This document shows, in pieces, positions 44,002 through 53,699 of a stretch of 64,000 bases of DNA. The notes below the pieces were generated by a model. The model ran no database searches. It saw nothing but the letters and a program-made list of their open reading frames with translations, and was not told where the DNA came from. The first letter of the stretch is position 1. Every line of letters begins with the position of its first letter. This DNA comes from an uncultured Eubacteriales bacterium (lineage in GTDB: Bacteria; Bacillota; Clostridia; Oscillospirales; Acutalibacteraceae): NCBI GenBank assembly GCA_900314355.1, contig OMUY01000016.1:104713-168712 (forward strand), written 5' to 3'. Position numbers and translations under genes: made by a program.

Positions 44002-44071
44002 GTTTTTGTCCTCCTCTGAAAAATCAGAACTTTAAAACAATAGTTTTATTAAAATATTAATTTTCAAATAA

Positions 44072-44100
44072 ATTATAATTAAAAATTCATCAAATGTCAA
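44072..44100 (-). promoter_or_regulatory. Promoter of the secreted beta-helix-like protein gene
   Basis: Minus-strand TTGACA (44100-44095) and TATAAT (44077-44072) with a 17-base spacer; both boxes are consensus. Confidence 0.8.
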
Positions 44101-44274
44101 TACCGCCAGTCATTAATTTTTGTATGTATCGACATTAAATCTCAATTTGATTACAAACGAAATATAGTCTTCGATACTTTAATTTCCCTTGAAATGATTT
44201 CACCAATGTGATAAGATTATTATGAAAAATTTAAATTTTTATTATTTTTTGAATATTAATTATTAAATAATCGT

Positions 44275-45027
44275 ATGAATTTTCTGTTTAAAAATAATAC
44301 AATAAGAAAACCGCCCGTTTCCCATTATGTGATATGGATTATTTGCAGATGTCTCCTTTTCGCATTCGGCATTTACGGGCTTTTCACCGATTCCGTGACC
44401 GAATACCTCATGGGTATGTTCGCTCTCGGCTTTACTCATCTTTGGGATCTTTTTCAGCTCATCGGCGGAAAGTCGTTTATTTCCCGTCTCGACCATTTTT
44501 CTCAGACGCTTTTGTCATGTTTTCTCGTATGGTCTTGTTTGATCTACTGGCTTAACGTCAACACGAATATAAAGTATCTTGACAATTTTTCCCATCTCTT
44601 CGCCGGATTTATGGCGTCGTGGTTCTGGTATGATTTCATCACCGTTATGCAGGGCAAAAAGCACCACATTAAGCCGGCTGTCGCCGCGTTATCCGCTTTG
44701 CTTTTTGCGATAAGCATTTCTACGGCGTGGGAATTTTATGAGTTTACAATGGACAGAGTCTACGGCTACATGCTTCAGACGTCCGATTTGATCAGCGAAA
44801 GAGGTCTTGTTGACACAATGACCGATTTAATCGAGGGAACTATCGGCGGACTTGTCGGAATGTTTATCTCCGTGTTCTACCGTGTCGGCATAATAGGACC
44901 GGGACGAAAAGAAAAGAGAAAATTTTTCAGGGAGCAGTCAAAAAAAGACAGTCTCGAAGAACGAAAACTCTACGAAGAAGAAAGGTTGAAAGAAAAAAAA
45001 TCCCACGATTCGGATTTAAATAAATAA
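44275..45027 (+). CDS. YjdF/DUF2238-like polytopic membrane protein
   Basis: The protein has 250 residues with about six hydrophobic segments up to residue 205. Conserved polar groups inside or next to them are YLDNFSHLFAGF, STAWEFYEFTMD and DTMTDLIEGTIGG, the pattern of YjdF-like membrane proteins. The last 45 residues are a highly charged Lys/Glu tail. No ribosome-binding site is seen. Its stop overlaps the mreD start by one base (TAATG), so the two are translationally coupled. Function unknown; location next to mreD and pbp2 suggests the cell envelope. Confidence 0.68.
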   Translation: MNFLFKNNTIRKPPVSHYVIWIICRCLLFAFGIYGLFTDSVTEYLMGMFALGFTHLWDLFQLIGGKSFISRLDHFSQTLLSCFLVWSCLIYWLNVNTNIKYLDNFSHLFAGFMASWFWYDFITVMQGKKHHIKPAVAALSALLFAISISTAWEFYEFTMDRVYGYMLQTSDLISERGLVDTMTDLIEGTIGGLVGMFISVFYRVGIIGPGRKEKRKFFREQSKKDSLEERKLYEEERLKEKKSHDSDLNK

Positions 45028-45599
45028 TGTATAATAAAAAAGATATTAGCGTAAAAGAAAAAAAGAAAAACCGCGGATTCCGAAGATATTTTTTATATCT
45101 TCTTATTGTGCTGCTGTTCTGCGCGCTGCAATTTACGGATGGTCTTTTCCCAAAAATTTTCGGCTGCTCTTTTTTTCTGACTGTCCCGCTGATTATATCG
45201 ATCGGGATGTTTGACTACGAGTTGTCGGGCGCTGTATTCGGATTGATTGCCGGAGCTTATTCCGACTTTATGTCTGCAGGTCCAGACGGAATAGGCGCTC
45301 TTTTTATGACTGCCGCGGGATGTGTCTCCGGTCTTCTGCTCAGGTATTATATGATGAACAAAATAAAAACGTTTTTTTTGCTAAGCTCTGCGGCGACGTT
45401 TTTATACGCTTTTTTTTCATGGTTTTTTGATAGTTGGATGCCGGTAGGCGACAAAAATCTTGTACGGTTTTTGACATATTATCTGCCGTCGGCTATAATC
45501 ACGGTGCTGTTTTCGTTTATCACATATTATATTGTAAAGGCCGTTCACGAAAAATTTACAGACGACAAGGAAGAAAGCGACATACTTCGGATGAGGTAA
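45027..45599 (+). CDS. mreD: Rod shape-determining protein MreD-like
   Basis: The protein has 190 residues with five to six hydrophobic segments after a basic N-terminus. GAVFGLIAGAYSDFMSAGPDGIGALFM matches the MreD core. MreD belongs to the elongasome with MreC, RodA and PBP2. The pbp2 gene follows after 15 bases, supporting the call. mreB and mreC are not present upstream here. Confidence 0.8.
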   Translation: MYNKKDISVKEKKKNRGFRRYFLYLLIVLLFCALQFTDGLFPKIFGCSFFLTVPLIISIGMFDYELSGAVFGLIAGAYSDFMSAGPDGIGALFMTAAGCVSGLLLRYYMMNKIKTFFLLSSAATFLYAFFSWFFDSWMPVGDKNLVRFLTYYLPSAIITVLFSFITYYIVKAVHEKFTDDKEESDILRMR

Positions 45600-45614
45600 G
45601 ATAAATAAAATAAG

Positions 45615-47723
45615 ATGAGAAAAAACAGTCTTGATAAAACTCAGAAAAGAAGAATGAGGTTCGGCATCGCCGTGTTTCTGGCGGTGCTTGTTATGTTCGT
45701 CGTTTTTCTTTTTTATTATATGGCGGTAGGCCCCGACGCAGGCGCGGCGTCAGGCTCTTCAAAGACTTATAACGTGACCGTGGACGCTCCGAGGGGTGAG
45801 ATTCTCGACAGGAACGGAGTCGCTCTCGTTTCAAACAGACAGGGAAACGCGCTTAGATTCAACGCCGCGTTTTTCCCTTCAAAACAGACACAGAGAAACG
45901 AGGAAATTTACGTCCTTATAAACCTTCTCGAGTCTAGAAACGAGAAGTGGACCGACAATCTTCCGATCGTTGAAGACAAAAACGGCAATTTCGTATTCGC
46001 CAATGACAGGGATTCCGACATAAAGGCGATGAAGTCGAAAAATTATCTCAACTTGAATTCATACGCCTCAGCGGACGACTGCCTGTACGCTCTTTCGGAA
46101 ATGTACGACCTCGATAAATACGACCGCTCTGCTCAGAGAAAACTCGCTTCCGTCCAGTACGAGATGTGGAGAACAGGATATTCCGTATCTTCTCCTTACA
46201 CATTCGCGGACGACGTGTCAGATGACACGGTTTCTATAATCAAGGCAAATTCCGACAAGCTGGCAGGAGTTGAGCCTCTGATAACGTCATACAGGGAAAT
46301 TCCCGACGGCACCATAGCTCCTCACATCATAGGTGAAACAGGCGTTATATCTGAAGATTTCTACAATGAACAGAAAGAAAAGCTTGATAAGGAGCTTGAT
46401 GATTCTTCATTGAGCGACGAGGAAAAGGCGAATCTCAAATTAAACGCTTATTCTGTAGATGACGTCGTAGGTCAGTTCGGCATCGAGAGTGCGATGGAAA
46501 AATATTTGAGGGGCAAAAAGGGAATACAAAAAGTCACAGTCTCGTCTGACGGTTCTGTTGACACGTCGTATTCGGTAAATCCGTCTCAGGGCGATACGGT
46601 AGTTCTGACTATTGACGCGGGTCTGCAGAGAGTAGCTCAAAACGCTCTTGAAAACAGGGTTAAACAGCTTGTAGATACGAGTACGGGTCTTGAAGCCGCC
46701 GGAGCTTGCGTAGTTCTCGACGCTGATACGTCGGAGGTTCTTGCGTCCGCAACTTATCCTTCTTACGATTTAAACGAATATTATAAAAATTATTCAAAGC
46801 TTCTTAAAGCCGACGGCAATCCTCTTATCAACAGAGTACTGCAGTCCACTTATGAGCCGGGTTCCACTTTCAAGCCTGCTATGGCTATAGCGGGGCTTGA
46901 GAGCGGTGTAATAGACATCAACACGGAGTTTTACTGTTCGTCTGTTTTTCAATATTATGATATGAAATTCGGCTGCCTCTCGGCTCACGGTAATCAGACT
47001 GTTAGAGATGCTCTTCAAAATTCGTGCAATATCTATTTCTACAATGTCGGTGAACGCCTCGGAATTGACCGCATGAACGAATACTGCAGAAAATTGGGAT
47101 TGGGCAAGCCTACCGGAGTTGAGCTGTCGGAATCGGACGGCATTCTCGCCGGCAGGGAATACAGACAGTCTATCGGTTCCGTGTGGCAGATGGGCGATAC
47201 TATTCAGGCGGCAATCGGTCAGTCGGACAATCTTTTCAATATAATGCAGCTTGCGAATTACTGTGCGACTATAGCAAACGGCGGCACGAGACATCGCTGT
47301 CATTTTGTGAAATATATTACAGATCCGTCAACTGGCACAGAGATTTACGACGCCGGAACAAAGACCCTTGAAAACACCGGTTTTTCTCAGAAAAATCTTA
47401 ATATTGTAAAAGAAGGCATGTACAGGGTCGCGAAATACGGCACGCCTGCGTCGACGTTTTCTCAGATACCGGAAAACGTGGCGGCTAAGACAGGTACCAC
47501 CCAGGTTAAAAGACTTGTAAACGGCAAATATATTTCCGGAAACAACGGTCTTATTATTTCATTCGCACCTTATGAGGATCCCGAGATTGTAGTGGCGGTC
47601 ATTGTCGAAAATGTCGATTCAGGCTCGGCGACTGCTCAGGTGGCGGCGGATATCTACAATTATTATTTCTCAACAAGAACGCAGGTCGTGTCCGGACAAA
47701 ATACGGGAACTCTTCTCAGATAA
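45615..47723 (+). CDS. Penicillin-binding protein 2 (class B transpeptidase)
   Basis: The protein has 702 residues. One N-terminal transmembrane segment (about 18-40) is followed by the dimerisation domain (VDAPRGEILDRNGVAL) and a transpeptidase domain. Active-site motifs are STFK (YEPGSTFKPAM, Ser about 417), SCN (about 470) and KTGT (about 627). It cross-links peptidoglycan during elongation. The mreD neighbour points to PBP2 rather than FtsI. Confidence 0.92.
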   Translation: MRKNSLDKTQKRRMRFGIAVFLAVLVMFVVFLFYYMAVGPDAGAASGSSKTYNVTVDAPRGEILDRNGVALVSNRQGNALRFNAAFFPSKQTQRNEEIYVLINLLESRNEKWTDNLPIVEDKNGNFVFANDRDSDIKAMKSKNYLNLNSYASADDCLYALSEMYDLDKYDRSAQRKLASVQYEMWRTGYSVSSPYTFADDVSDDTVSIIKANSDKLAGVEPLITSYREIPDGTIAPHIIGETGVISEDFYNEQKEKLDKELDDSSLSDEEKANLKLNAYSVDDVVGQFGIESAMEKYLRGKKGIQKVTVSSDGSVDTSYSVNPSQGDTVVLTIDAGLQRVAQNALENRVKQLVDTSTGLEAAGACVVLDADTSEVLASATYPSYDLNEYYKNYSKLLKADGNPLINRVLQSTYEPGSTFKPAMAIAGLESGVIDINTEFYCSSVFQYYDMKFGCLSAHGNQTVRDALQNSCNIYFYNVGERLGIDRMNEYCRKLGLGKPTGVELSESDGILAGREYRQSIGSVWQMGDTIQAAIGQSDNLFNIMQLANYCATIANGGTRHRCHFVKYITDPSTGTEIYDAGTKTLENTGFSQKNLNIVKEGMYRVAKYGTPASTFSQIPENVAAKTGTTQVKRLVNGKYISGNNGLIISFAPYEDPEIVVAVIVENVDSGSATAQVAADIYNYYFSTRTQVVSGQNTGTLLR

Positions 47724-47796
47724 TAAATTGAAGCACCTCGCACAAAATTAATCTTTTGCGGCAAAGCGTAAACATTTTCCGGTTTTAATCGCAAAT

Positions 47797-47825
47797 TTGA
47801 CAATACTCATGTTTTATAGTATAAT
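47797..47825 (+). promoter_or_regulatory. Promoter of the MinD-like gene
   Basis: TTGACA (47797-47802) and TATAAT (47820-47825), 17-base spacer, consensus in both boxes. Confidence 0.8.
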
Positions 47826-47863
47826 AATATTTCATACGATAAATAATCGTCAACGGTGATAAA

Positions 47864-48604
47864 ATGGCAGCTGTAATTCTTTTCACATCCGGCAAGGGAG
47901 GAGTGGGAAAATCCACCTCATGCGCTGCGATAGGCGGGTATTTTTCCTCTACGGGAAGGAAAACTCTGCTTGTTGACGCGGATGCAGGTCTCGGTGCGCT
48001 TGATATAATGCTTGGCGTGTCTGAATCAGTTGTCTTAGACTGGTCGGATATCGGAAAATCCGGCGTTTCGTTCGACGACGTTGTAATAAAAAAGGAAAAT
48101 AAGCCCGACCTTCTTCCGTCGCCGAGAGTTTACTCCGATAATATATCTTTTGACTGCATAAAAAAAATAATAGATTCGCAGTCGGATAATTATGATTATA
48201 TACTTATAGATTCCCCCGCCGGAGTTGATTCGGGATTTAAAAGAGCCGCGTCGGCAGCCGACAAGGTGATAATTGTCGCGACGCCGGACGAAGTGTCTGT
48301 AAACTGCGCTTCAAAAACTTTCGACGAGTGCGTATCAATCGGCATAGAAGAAGATAATATCAGACTTCTGATAAACAGATTTGATAAAAAAGCGGCGAAA
48401 AAATCTAAGCTTCTCAATATCGACGGAACTATCGACCGTTCGGGGATAAGACTTTTGGGTATTCTGCCCGAGGACGAAAAACTTACTTATCTTTCTGTGA
48501 CTAATGTTTCACCCGGCAGAAAGTCAAAATTTTACAGAGCCGTGACAAGAGTCGCGAGGCGTATTTCAGGTGCAAATGTCCCTCTCTCTGTCAATAAGCT
48601 GTAA
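47864..48604 (+). CDS. MinD-like P-loop ATPase
   Basis: The protein has 246 residues. The deviant Walker A SGKGGVGKST starts near residue 9; VDADAGLGALDIMLG and LIDSPAGVD are switch and Walker B elements of MinD/ParA proteins. No MinC or MinE gene adjoins it. The C-terminus is basic (RAVTRVARRISG) but is not the classic MinD membrane helix. It may position the division site or serve as another ParA-type switch. It follows the PBP2 gene but has its own promoter. Confidence 0.8.
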   Translation: MAAVILFTSGKGGVGKSTSCAAIGGYFSSTGRKTLLVDADAGLGALDIMLGVSESVVLDWSDIGKSGVSFDDVVIKKENKPDLLPSPRVYSDNISFDCIKKIIDSQSDNYDYILIDSPAGVDSGFKRAASAADKVIIVATPDEVSVNCASKTFDECVSIGIEEDNIRLLINRFDKKAAKKSKLLNIDGTIDRSGIRLLGILPEDEKLTYLSVTNVSPGRKSKFYRAVTRVARRISGANVPLSVNKL

Positions 48605-48702
48605 AAATTTATCTCCTGCGAATTTGCCGAATCCGATTTGTTGCAAATTAACTAATAAATAAAACAAAGTTTGGATTTTTTAAAGAAATTTTATAAAAAT
48701 TC

Positions 48703-48731
48703 TTGCATTTTGGTTTTTTTTATGATAAACT
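48703..48731 (+). promoter_or_regulatory. Probable promoter of the methylglyoxal-synthase-like gene
   Basis: TTGCAT (48703-48708) and TAAACT (48726-48731) with 17-base spacing. Confidence 0.5.
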
Positions 48732-48863
48732 AAACTAAATTTAATGTGAAAGGCTTTTTCCTGCGTCATCAATCTGTTCCGAAGGCGGAAGCTTATATTA
48801 AATGATAATTATATATTAAAGGGTATAAATCATAATTAGAACACAAGGAAGGAGTTTTTGCAT

Positions 48864-49271
48864 ATGAGTGACCCCGTAAAAATGAATATCGCTTTAATCG
48901 CTCATGATTCAAAAAAAGAGCTCATGACTCAGTTCTGCATAGCTTACTGTGGGATTCTTTCTAAACATAATCTGTTTGCGACAGCCACAACCGGCAGATT
49001 TGTCCATGAGGCGACAGGTCTTCCGATTGAGCTTGAAATGGCAGGTTCTCAGGGCGGCGTTCAGCAGATAGCGTCTCTTATCGCCTGCGATGAAATAGAT
49101 CTTCTTCTGTTTTTCAGGGATCCGCTTAACGCAAAGCCCAACGAGCCTAACGAGTCGGCGATTTTAAGACTGTGCGACGTTCATACAATTCCGGTCGCGA
49201 CAAATATTGCGACAGCGGAGCCTCTTATCATGGGACTTCAGCAGGGTCTCCTCAATTGGAGAAAATTATAA
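48864..49271 (+). CDS. mgsA: Methylglyoxal-synthase-like protein lacking the catalytic Asp
   Basis: The protein has 135 residues. The MGS fold is clear: MNIALIAHDSKKEL with His14, ATATTGRF, FFRDPLNA and IPVATNIATAE. In E. coli MgsA numbering, His19 and Asp91 are kept, but the general base Asp71 (GGDQQ) is Val66 here (GGVQQ), and His98 and Asp101 are Asn93 and Asn96. So classical conversion of dihydroxyacetone phosphate to methylglyoxal is doubtful. ATG 48864 is chosen because GGAG lies nine bases upstream; a TTG two codons earlier is less likely. Confidence 0.8.
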   Translation: MSDPVKMNIALIAHDSKKELMTQFCIAYCGILSKHNLFATATTGRFVHEATGLPIELEMAGSQGGVQQIASLIACDEIDLLLFFRDPLNAKPNEPNESAILRLCDVHTIPVATNIATAEPLIMGLQQGLLNWRKL

Positions 49272-49298
49272 TTTTTTTATAGATATTTCAAAACCTTT

Positions 49299-49323
49299 CC
49301 GGCGCAAGCCGGATTTTTTTTCT
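49299..49323 (+). terminator. Terminator of the methylglyoxal-synthase-like gene
   Basis: CCGGC-GCAA-GCCGG (49299-49312) with a GNRA-type loop, followed by a long T-run. Confidence 0.88.
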
Positions 49324-49341
49324 ATTTTATTTTAATTGATA

Positions 49342-49370
49342 TTGAAATAAAAGCTGATTTCTGTTAATAT
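49342..49370 (+). promoter_or_regulatory. Promoter of hisS-aspS
   Basis: TTGAAA (49342-49347) and TAATAT (49365-49370) with 17-base spacing, 50 bases before hisS. No T-box signature was found in the leader. Confidence 0.55.
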
Positions 49371-49420
49371 AAACTATTGAAATATTTTCGTACGCTGATA
49401 TTAATTTCTGGAGTATTAAA

Positions 49421-50800
49421 ATGGCGATAATCACAAAAGCTCCGAGGGGAACGCAGGATCTTCTTCCTTCAAACGGTTTCAGGGAGCAGTTTATTGAAAA
49501 AAATCTGACAGATATAAGTTCGTATTACGGCTATAAAATAATAAGCACGCCCGTATTTGAGCACACCGAGCTTTTTGACAGGGGAGTCGGAGAAACTACC
49601 GACGTCGTTCAAAAGGAAATGTACACATTTGAGGACAACGGTCGCAGGTCAATAACCTTAAAGCCGGAGGGAACCGCGGGAGCCGCAAGAATGTTCATAG
49701 AACACGGACTTTTCAACGAACCGATGCCTCAGAAATATTCATATGTAACACCTTGCTACAGGTATGAAAAGCCACAGGCGGGAAGGCTGAGGGAATTTCA
49801 TCAATTCGGCGTGGAATGTTACGGTTCATCGTCGCCTCAGACTGACGCCGAGGTTATTTCGCTTGCGAGAGCCATATTTGATTTCTTCGGAATTGACGGA
49901 TTGAAGCTTAAGATAAACTCAATCGGATGCCCCAAGTGCAGGGCAAGATACCAGAAGGCTCTGAGAGATTATTTCACTCCTTTCAAAGATGAGCTTTGCG
50001 ACACGTGCAAGACAAGGCTTGAAAAAAATCCTATGAGGCTTCTCGACTGCAAGGATCCTGACGACAAGAAAAGAGCTTCGGGCGCGCCTAAAATTCTTGA
50101 CTATTTATGCGACGAATGCAGGGAACATTTTGAATCTGTCAAAAAATATCTCGATTGTCTTGATATTCAGTATGAAGTCGATCCTTCTATTGTGAGAGGT
50201 CTCGACTACTACACGAGAACGGTTTTCGAGTTTGTTTCCGACAGTCTCGGCGCTCAGGGTACGGTTTTGGGCGGAGGCAGATACGACGGACTTATTTCCC
50301 AGCTCGGCGGACCGGAGACGCCTGCCATAGGTTTTGCGATGGGTCTTGAGAGGTTTAACCTTCTGCTTGACGCGCAGGGTGTGAATTTGCTCGAATGTCC
50401 TGTTCCCGACATCTATATAGGCTCTGTCGGCGAGGACGCAAAAATCGCCGCGATGCGTCACGCCGAGGAATTGAGAGAAGACGGATTTTCCACCGAGATC
50501 GACCTTGTCGGAAGGTCAATCAAAGCGCAGATGAAATACGCAAACAAAATAGGTGCGCTTTTCACATGTATAATAGGAAGCGATGAAATTAAATCCGGCG
50601 CTGTCTCGGTAAAAAAAATGAAAACAGGCGAGACATTTTCGTTAGAGCTTAAAAATTTCGCCGAATCTTTTGAAAGACTGAGAATAAACGATATGTGCGA
50701 AAACATATCTTTTCCCGATGGAACGGACGCTACAGACTTGAACTCTTTAATGGGAAAAGTATCCGGCGCGGAAGATAATAAAGAACAACCATTTGTTTAA
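49421..50800 (+). CDS. hisS: Histidyl-tRNA synthetase
   Basis: The protein has 459 residues. Class II motifs: PRGTQDLLP start, YVTPCYRYEKPQAGRLREFHQFGVE (motif 2) and GGGRYDGL/GFAMGLER (motif 3). The histidine-specific segment is RGLDYYTRTVFE. The C-terminal anticodon domain (IYIGSVGEDA...) is present. It charges tRNA-His. aspS follows after 17 bases. Confidence 0.98.
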   Translation: MAIITKAPRGTQDLLPSNGFREQFIEKNLTDISSYYGYKIISTPVFEHTELFDRGVGETTDVVQKEMYTFEDNGRRSITLKPEGTAGAARMFIEHGLFNEPMPQKYSYVTPCYRYEKPQAGRLREFHQFGVECYGSSSPQTDAEVISLARAIFDFFGIDGLKLKINSIGCPKCRARYQKALRDYFTPFKDELCDTCKTRLEKNPMRLLDCKDPDDKKRASGAPKILDYLCDECREHFESVKKYLDCLDIQYEVDPSIVRGLDYYTRTVFEFVSDSLGAQGTVLGGGRYDGLISQLGGPETPAIGFAMGLERFNLLLDAQGVNLLECPVPDIYIGSVGEDAKIAAMRHAEELREDGFSTEIDLVGRSIKAQMKYANKIGALFTCIIGSDEIKSGAVSVKKMKTGETFSLELKNFAESFERLRINDMCENISFPDGTDATDLNSLMGKVSGAEDNKEQPFV

Positions 50801-50817
50801 GGAGAAAAACAGGCATT

Positions 50818-52602
50818 ATGGAATTGATAGCTGGATTAAAAAGAACTTGCTACTGCGGTGAAGTCGCCGATTCCTTCATAGGAAAGACAGTCACCGTTTT
50901 CGGATGGGCTCAGAGACAGAGAGACCTCGGAGGACTCATATTTATAGACCTGCGCGACAGAACGGGAATAGTTCAGCTCGCGTTTGACGATTCGACAGAA
51001 AAGGACGTGTTTGAAAAAGCGTCTTCGGTCAGGTCGGAATATGTGCTCGCGGCTGTCGGAAATGTGCGTGAAAGAAAATCAAAGAACAAGGATATCGCCA
51101 CCGGTAATGTGGAGATATTCGTAACTGAACTCAGAATACTTTCAAAATCCGAAACTCCTCCGTTTGAAATAACGGACGACTGCAAGACGGCAGAGACTAC
51201 GAGACTTAAATACAGGTATCTCGATTTGAGACGCCCTGTTCTACAGAAAAATCTTCTTTTCAGGAACAAGCTTGCGAAACTTACGAGGGATTTCTTCTAT
51301 GACAACGGATTTGTTGAGATTGAAACGCCGATGCTCATAAAATCCACGCCCGAAGGCGCGAGGGATTTCATTGTTCCGTCAAGGCTTCATAACGGCAGAT
51401 TTTACGCTCTTCCTCAGTCGCCGCAGCTGTATAAACAGCTTTCTATGGTCGCCGGATTCGACAGATATATCCAGGTCGCGAGATGTTTCAGGGATGAAGA
51501 CCTCAGAGCTGACCGCCAGCCTGAATTTACGCAGATAGATTTGGAAATGTCGTTTGTCGATGTGGAGGACGTACTCGACGTCGGCGAAAGATATATAAGA
51601 TACGTATTTAAGGAGGCTCTCGGCGTAGATGTTCCAGAACATCTTCCCAGACTCAAATATAAGGATGCGATGGATCGCTACGGTTCAGACAAGCCTGACA
51701 CGAGGTTTGAAATGGAGCTGTTCGATTTATCGGATGAGGTAAAAAATTCCGGATTTGCCGTTTTTGATTCGGCTCTCGGTTCACGAGACGGCGCCGTCAG
51801 AGGAATATGCGCCAAAAACGCCGTCAAGACTCTGTCAAGAAAAGAGCTTGACAAGCTTACCGACTCCGTAAAAGGAAACGGCGCGAAGGGTCTTGCGTGG
51901 GTCAGATGGACAGACGACGGTATTTCTTCATCTTTCGGCAAAAAAGTATCGTCGGAAACAATGGACTCAATAATTAAAAAAGCAGGCGCCGAAAAAGGCG
52001 ACGTGATAATGATAGTTGCCGACGTCAAAAAATCCGTCGTTCTGACGTCTCTCGGAGCTCTCAGATGCGAAGTGGCGCGAAAACTTGATATAATCGGCGA
52101 CGGTTACAATCTTCTGTGGATTACGGAATTTCCGTTCTTCGACTGGGACGAGGACAATCAGACGTATGTCGCGATGCACCATCCTTTTACTGCTCCACTC
52201 GACGAGTGCCTTCCTTATCTTGAGTCCGATAAGGCGAATGTCAGGGCAAAAGCTTACGATCTCGTATTGAACGGAATAGAACTTTCATCGGGTTCAATCA
52301 GAATAACGGATCCCGAGCTTCAGGACAGAATATTCAAGCTTCTCGGACTTACCGAACAGCAGGCTCACGAAAAATTCGGCTTCCTTCTTGACGCTTTCAA
52401 ATACGGAGCGCCGCCCCACGGAGGAATGGCGATCGGCCTTGACAGACTTTGTATGCAGATGCTCGGAGCCGAATCGCTCAGGGACGTAGTGGCATATCCA
52501 AAACTCAAGGACGCTACCGAAGCTATGACTAATGCGCCCGGATATGTAGACGACGAACAGCTTTCCGTTCTCGGTATAAAAGTAGTAAATACCGAAGAAT
52601 GA
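50818..52602 (+). CDS. aspS: Aspartyl-tRNA synthetase
   Basis: The protein has 594 residues. The OB-fold N-domain (FGWAQRQRDLGGLIFIDLRDR), class II catalytic motifs (FRDEDLRADRQPEFTQIDLEMSF; GGMAIGLDRLCM) and the bacterial GAD insertion (about 290-420) are present, so it is the bacterial-type enzyme. It is cotranscribed with hisS, a common Firmicutes pairing. Confidence 0.98.
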   Translation: MELIAGLKRTCYCGEVADSFIGKTVTVFGWAQRQRDLGGLIFIDLRDRTGIVQLAFDDSTEKDVFEKASSVRSEYVLAAVGNVRERKSKNKDIATGNVEIFVTELRILSKSETPPFEITDDCKTAETTRLKYRYLDLRRPVLQKNLLFRNKLAKLTRDFFYDNGFVEIETPMLIKSTPEGARDFIVPSRLHNGRFYALPQSPQLYKQLSMVAGFDRYIQVARCFRDEDLRADRQPEFTQIDLEMSFVDVEDVLDVGERYIRYVFKEALGVDVPEHLPRLKYKDAMDRYGSDKPDTRFEMELFDLSDEVKNSGFAVFDSALGSRDGAVRGICAKNAVKTLSRKELDKLTDSVKGNGAKGLAWVRWTDDGISSSFGKKVSSETMDSIIKKAGAEKGDVIMIVADVKKSVVLTSLGALRCEVARKLDIIGDGYNLLWITEFPFFDWDEDNQTYVAMHHPFTAPLDECLPYLESDKANVRAKAYDLVLNGIELSSGSIRITDPELQDRIFKLLGLTEQQAHEKFGFLLDAFKYGAPPHGGMAIGLDRLCMQMLGAESLRDVVAYPKLKDATEAMTNAPGYVDDEQLSVLGIKVVNTEE

Positions 52603-52622
52603 TTTAAACTTTCAAACATATT

Positions 52623-52650
52623 TGCCGCTTCTGAAAAGGAGCGGTTTAAT
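52623..52650 (+). terminator. Weak terminator-like hairpin after aspS
   Basis: CCGCTTC and GGAGCGG form a short stem near 52625-52644 with a short T stretch after it. The T-run is poor. Confidence 0.35.
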
Positions 52651-52759
52651 CCGGAAAAAATTTTTTAAAATTATTAGTGAGCAAATCATATAAAAACTAA
52701 AGAAAAAACGAGAAAAACAGAGAATATAAAATTTAAATTAATTTTGACCGAAAAAAGTA

Positions 52760-52788
52760 TTGACTATTAAATTTGGTTGTGTTAATAT
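52760..52788 (+). promoter_or_regulatory. Promoter of rplM-rpsI
   Basis: TTGACT (52760-52765) and TAATAT (52783-52788) with 17-base spacing. Only about 40 bases separate it from rplM, leaving no room for a large leader. Confidence 0.65.
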
Positions 52789-52830
52789 ATTCAAGCAATT
52801 TAAGATTAATTTTACACGGAGGAAAATGCG

Positions 52831-53262
52831 ATGTCTACTTATACGCCCAAGGCAGGCGACATTAAGCGCGATTGGTATATTATCGACGCCGCCGGAAAAA
52901 CTCTCGGTTCGGTCGCCGTTGAAGCCGCTGTGCTTCTCAGGGGCAAACAAAAACCAACATTCGTTTACAACGAGGACTGCGGAGACAATGTAATTGTCAT
53001 CAACGCGTCTAAAATAGTTCTTACAGGCAAAAAGCACACAGATAAAATTTACTATCACCACACCGGATATATCGGCAACATGAAAAAAGTTCAGTACGGC
53101 ACTCTTCTCAAAGAGAAGCCCGAATTTGTTGTCGAGCACGCCGTAAAGGGAATGCTTCCCGATTCCACGCCGGGACGCAAGGCTTTCACAAGACTTCACG
53201 TCTACGCAGGACCGGAACACAAGCACGAGGCTCAGAAGCCCGTCAGCGTTGAAGTTAAATAA
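52831..53262 (+). CDS. rplM: 50S ribosomal protein L13
   Basis: The protein has 143 residues. Conserved segments are WYIIDAAGKTLGSVAVEAA, VVINASKIVLTG-like IVINASKIVLTGKK, YYHHTGYIGNMK, GMLPDSTPGRKAF and RLHVYAGPEHKHEAQ. It is an early assembly protein of the large subunit. GGAGG precedes the ATG; rpsI follows. Confidence 0.98.
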   Translation: MSTYTPKAGDIKRDWYIIDAAGKTLGSVAVEAAVLLRGKQKPTFVYNEDCGDNVIVINASKIVLTGKKHTDKIYYHHTGYIGNMKKVQYGTLLKEKPEFVVEHAVKGMLPDSTPGRKAFTRLHVYAGPEHKHEAQKPVSVEVK

Positions 53263-53278
53263 GAGGGAGGCAAAATAA

Positions 53279-53680
53279 ATGTACGAGACTGAAAATGCTT
53301 ATTTTTACGGCACAGGCAGAAGAAAAAGCTCTGTTGCGAGAGTAAGACTTTACCCCGGAACAGGAAAAATCACAATAAATTCCAGAGATATCGACGATTA
53401 TTTCGGACTTGACACCCTCAAGCTCATCGTTCGTCAGCCTCTCGCTCTTACAGGCACTACAGAGAAATTCGACGTCATAGTCAACGTTCAGGGCGGCGGA
53501 GTTACAGGTCAGGCAGGCGCTGTACGCCACGGAATTGCAAGAGCTCTGCTCCAGTATGACGAGTCACTCAGACCGGCTCTCAAGAAGGCAGGATTCCTCA
53601 CAAGAGATCCGAGAATGAAAGAGAGAAAGAAATACGGTCTCAAAGGCGCTCGCCGCGCACCGCAGTTCTCAAAGAGATAA
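53279..53680 (+). CDS. rpsI: 30S ribosomal protein S9
   Basis: The protein has 133 residues. [20 protein letters not shown] and [19 protein letters not shown] are diagnostic, and the C-terminus [11 protein letters not shown] is the tail that reaches the P-site tRNA. GGGAGG precedes the ATG. Confidence 0.98.
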   Translation: MYETENAYFYGTGRRKSSVARVRLYPGTGKITINSRDIDDYFGLDTLKLIVRQPLALTGTTEKFDVIVNVQGGGVTGQAGAVRHGIARALLQYDESLRPALKKAGFLTRDPRMKERKKYGLKGARRAPQFSKR

Positions 53681-53699
53681 AATTTTATCAAATATTAAT

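Noticed and set aside
47864-48604. Complete minCDE locus
   Set aside because: Only the MinD-like ATPase is present; no minC or minE lies next to it, so I did not assign minD with certainty.
49272-49420. T-box riboswitch ahead of hisS
   Set aside because: No T-box consensus and no large leader; the region is filled by the upstream terminator and a promoter.
52789-52830. L13 leader RNA before rplM
   Set aside because: Only about 40 bases separate the promoter from the gene and no hairpin is visible.
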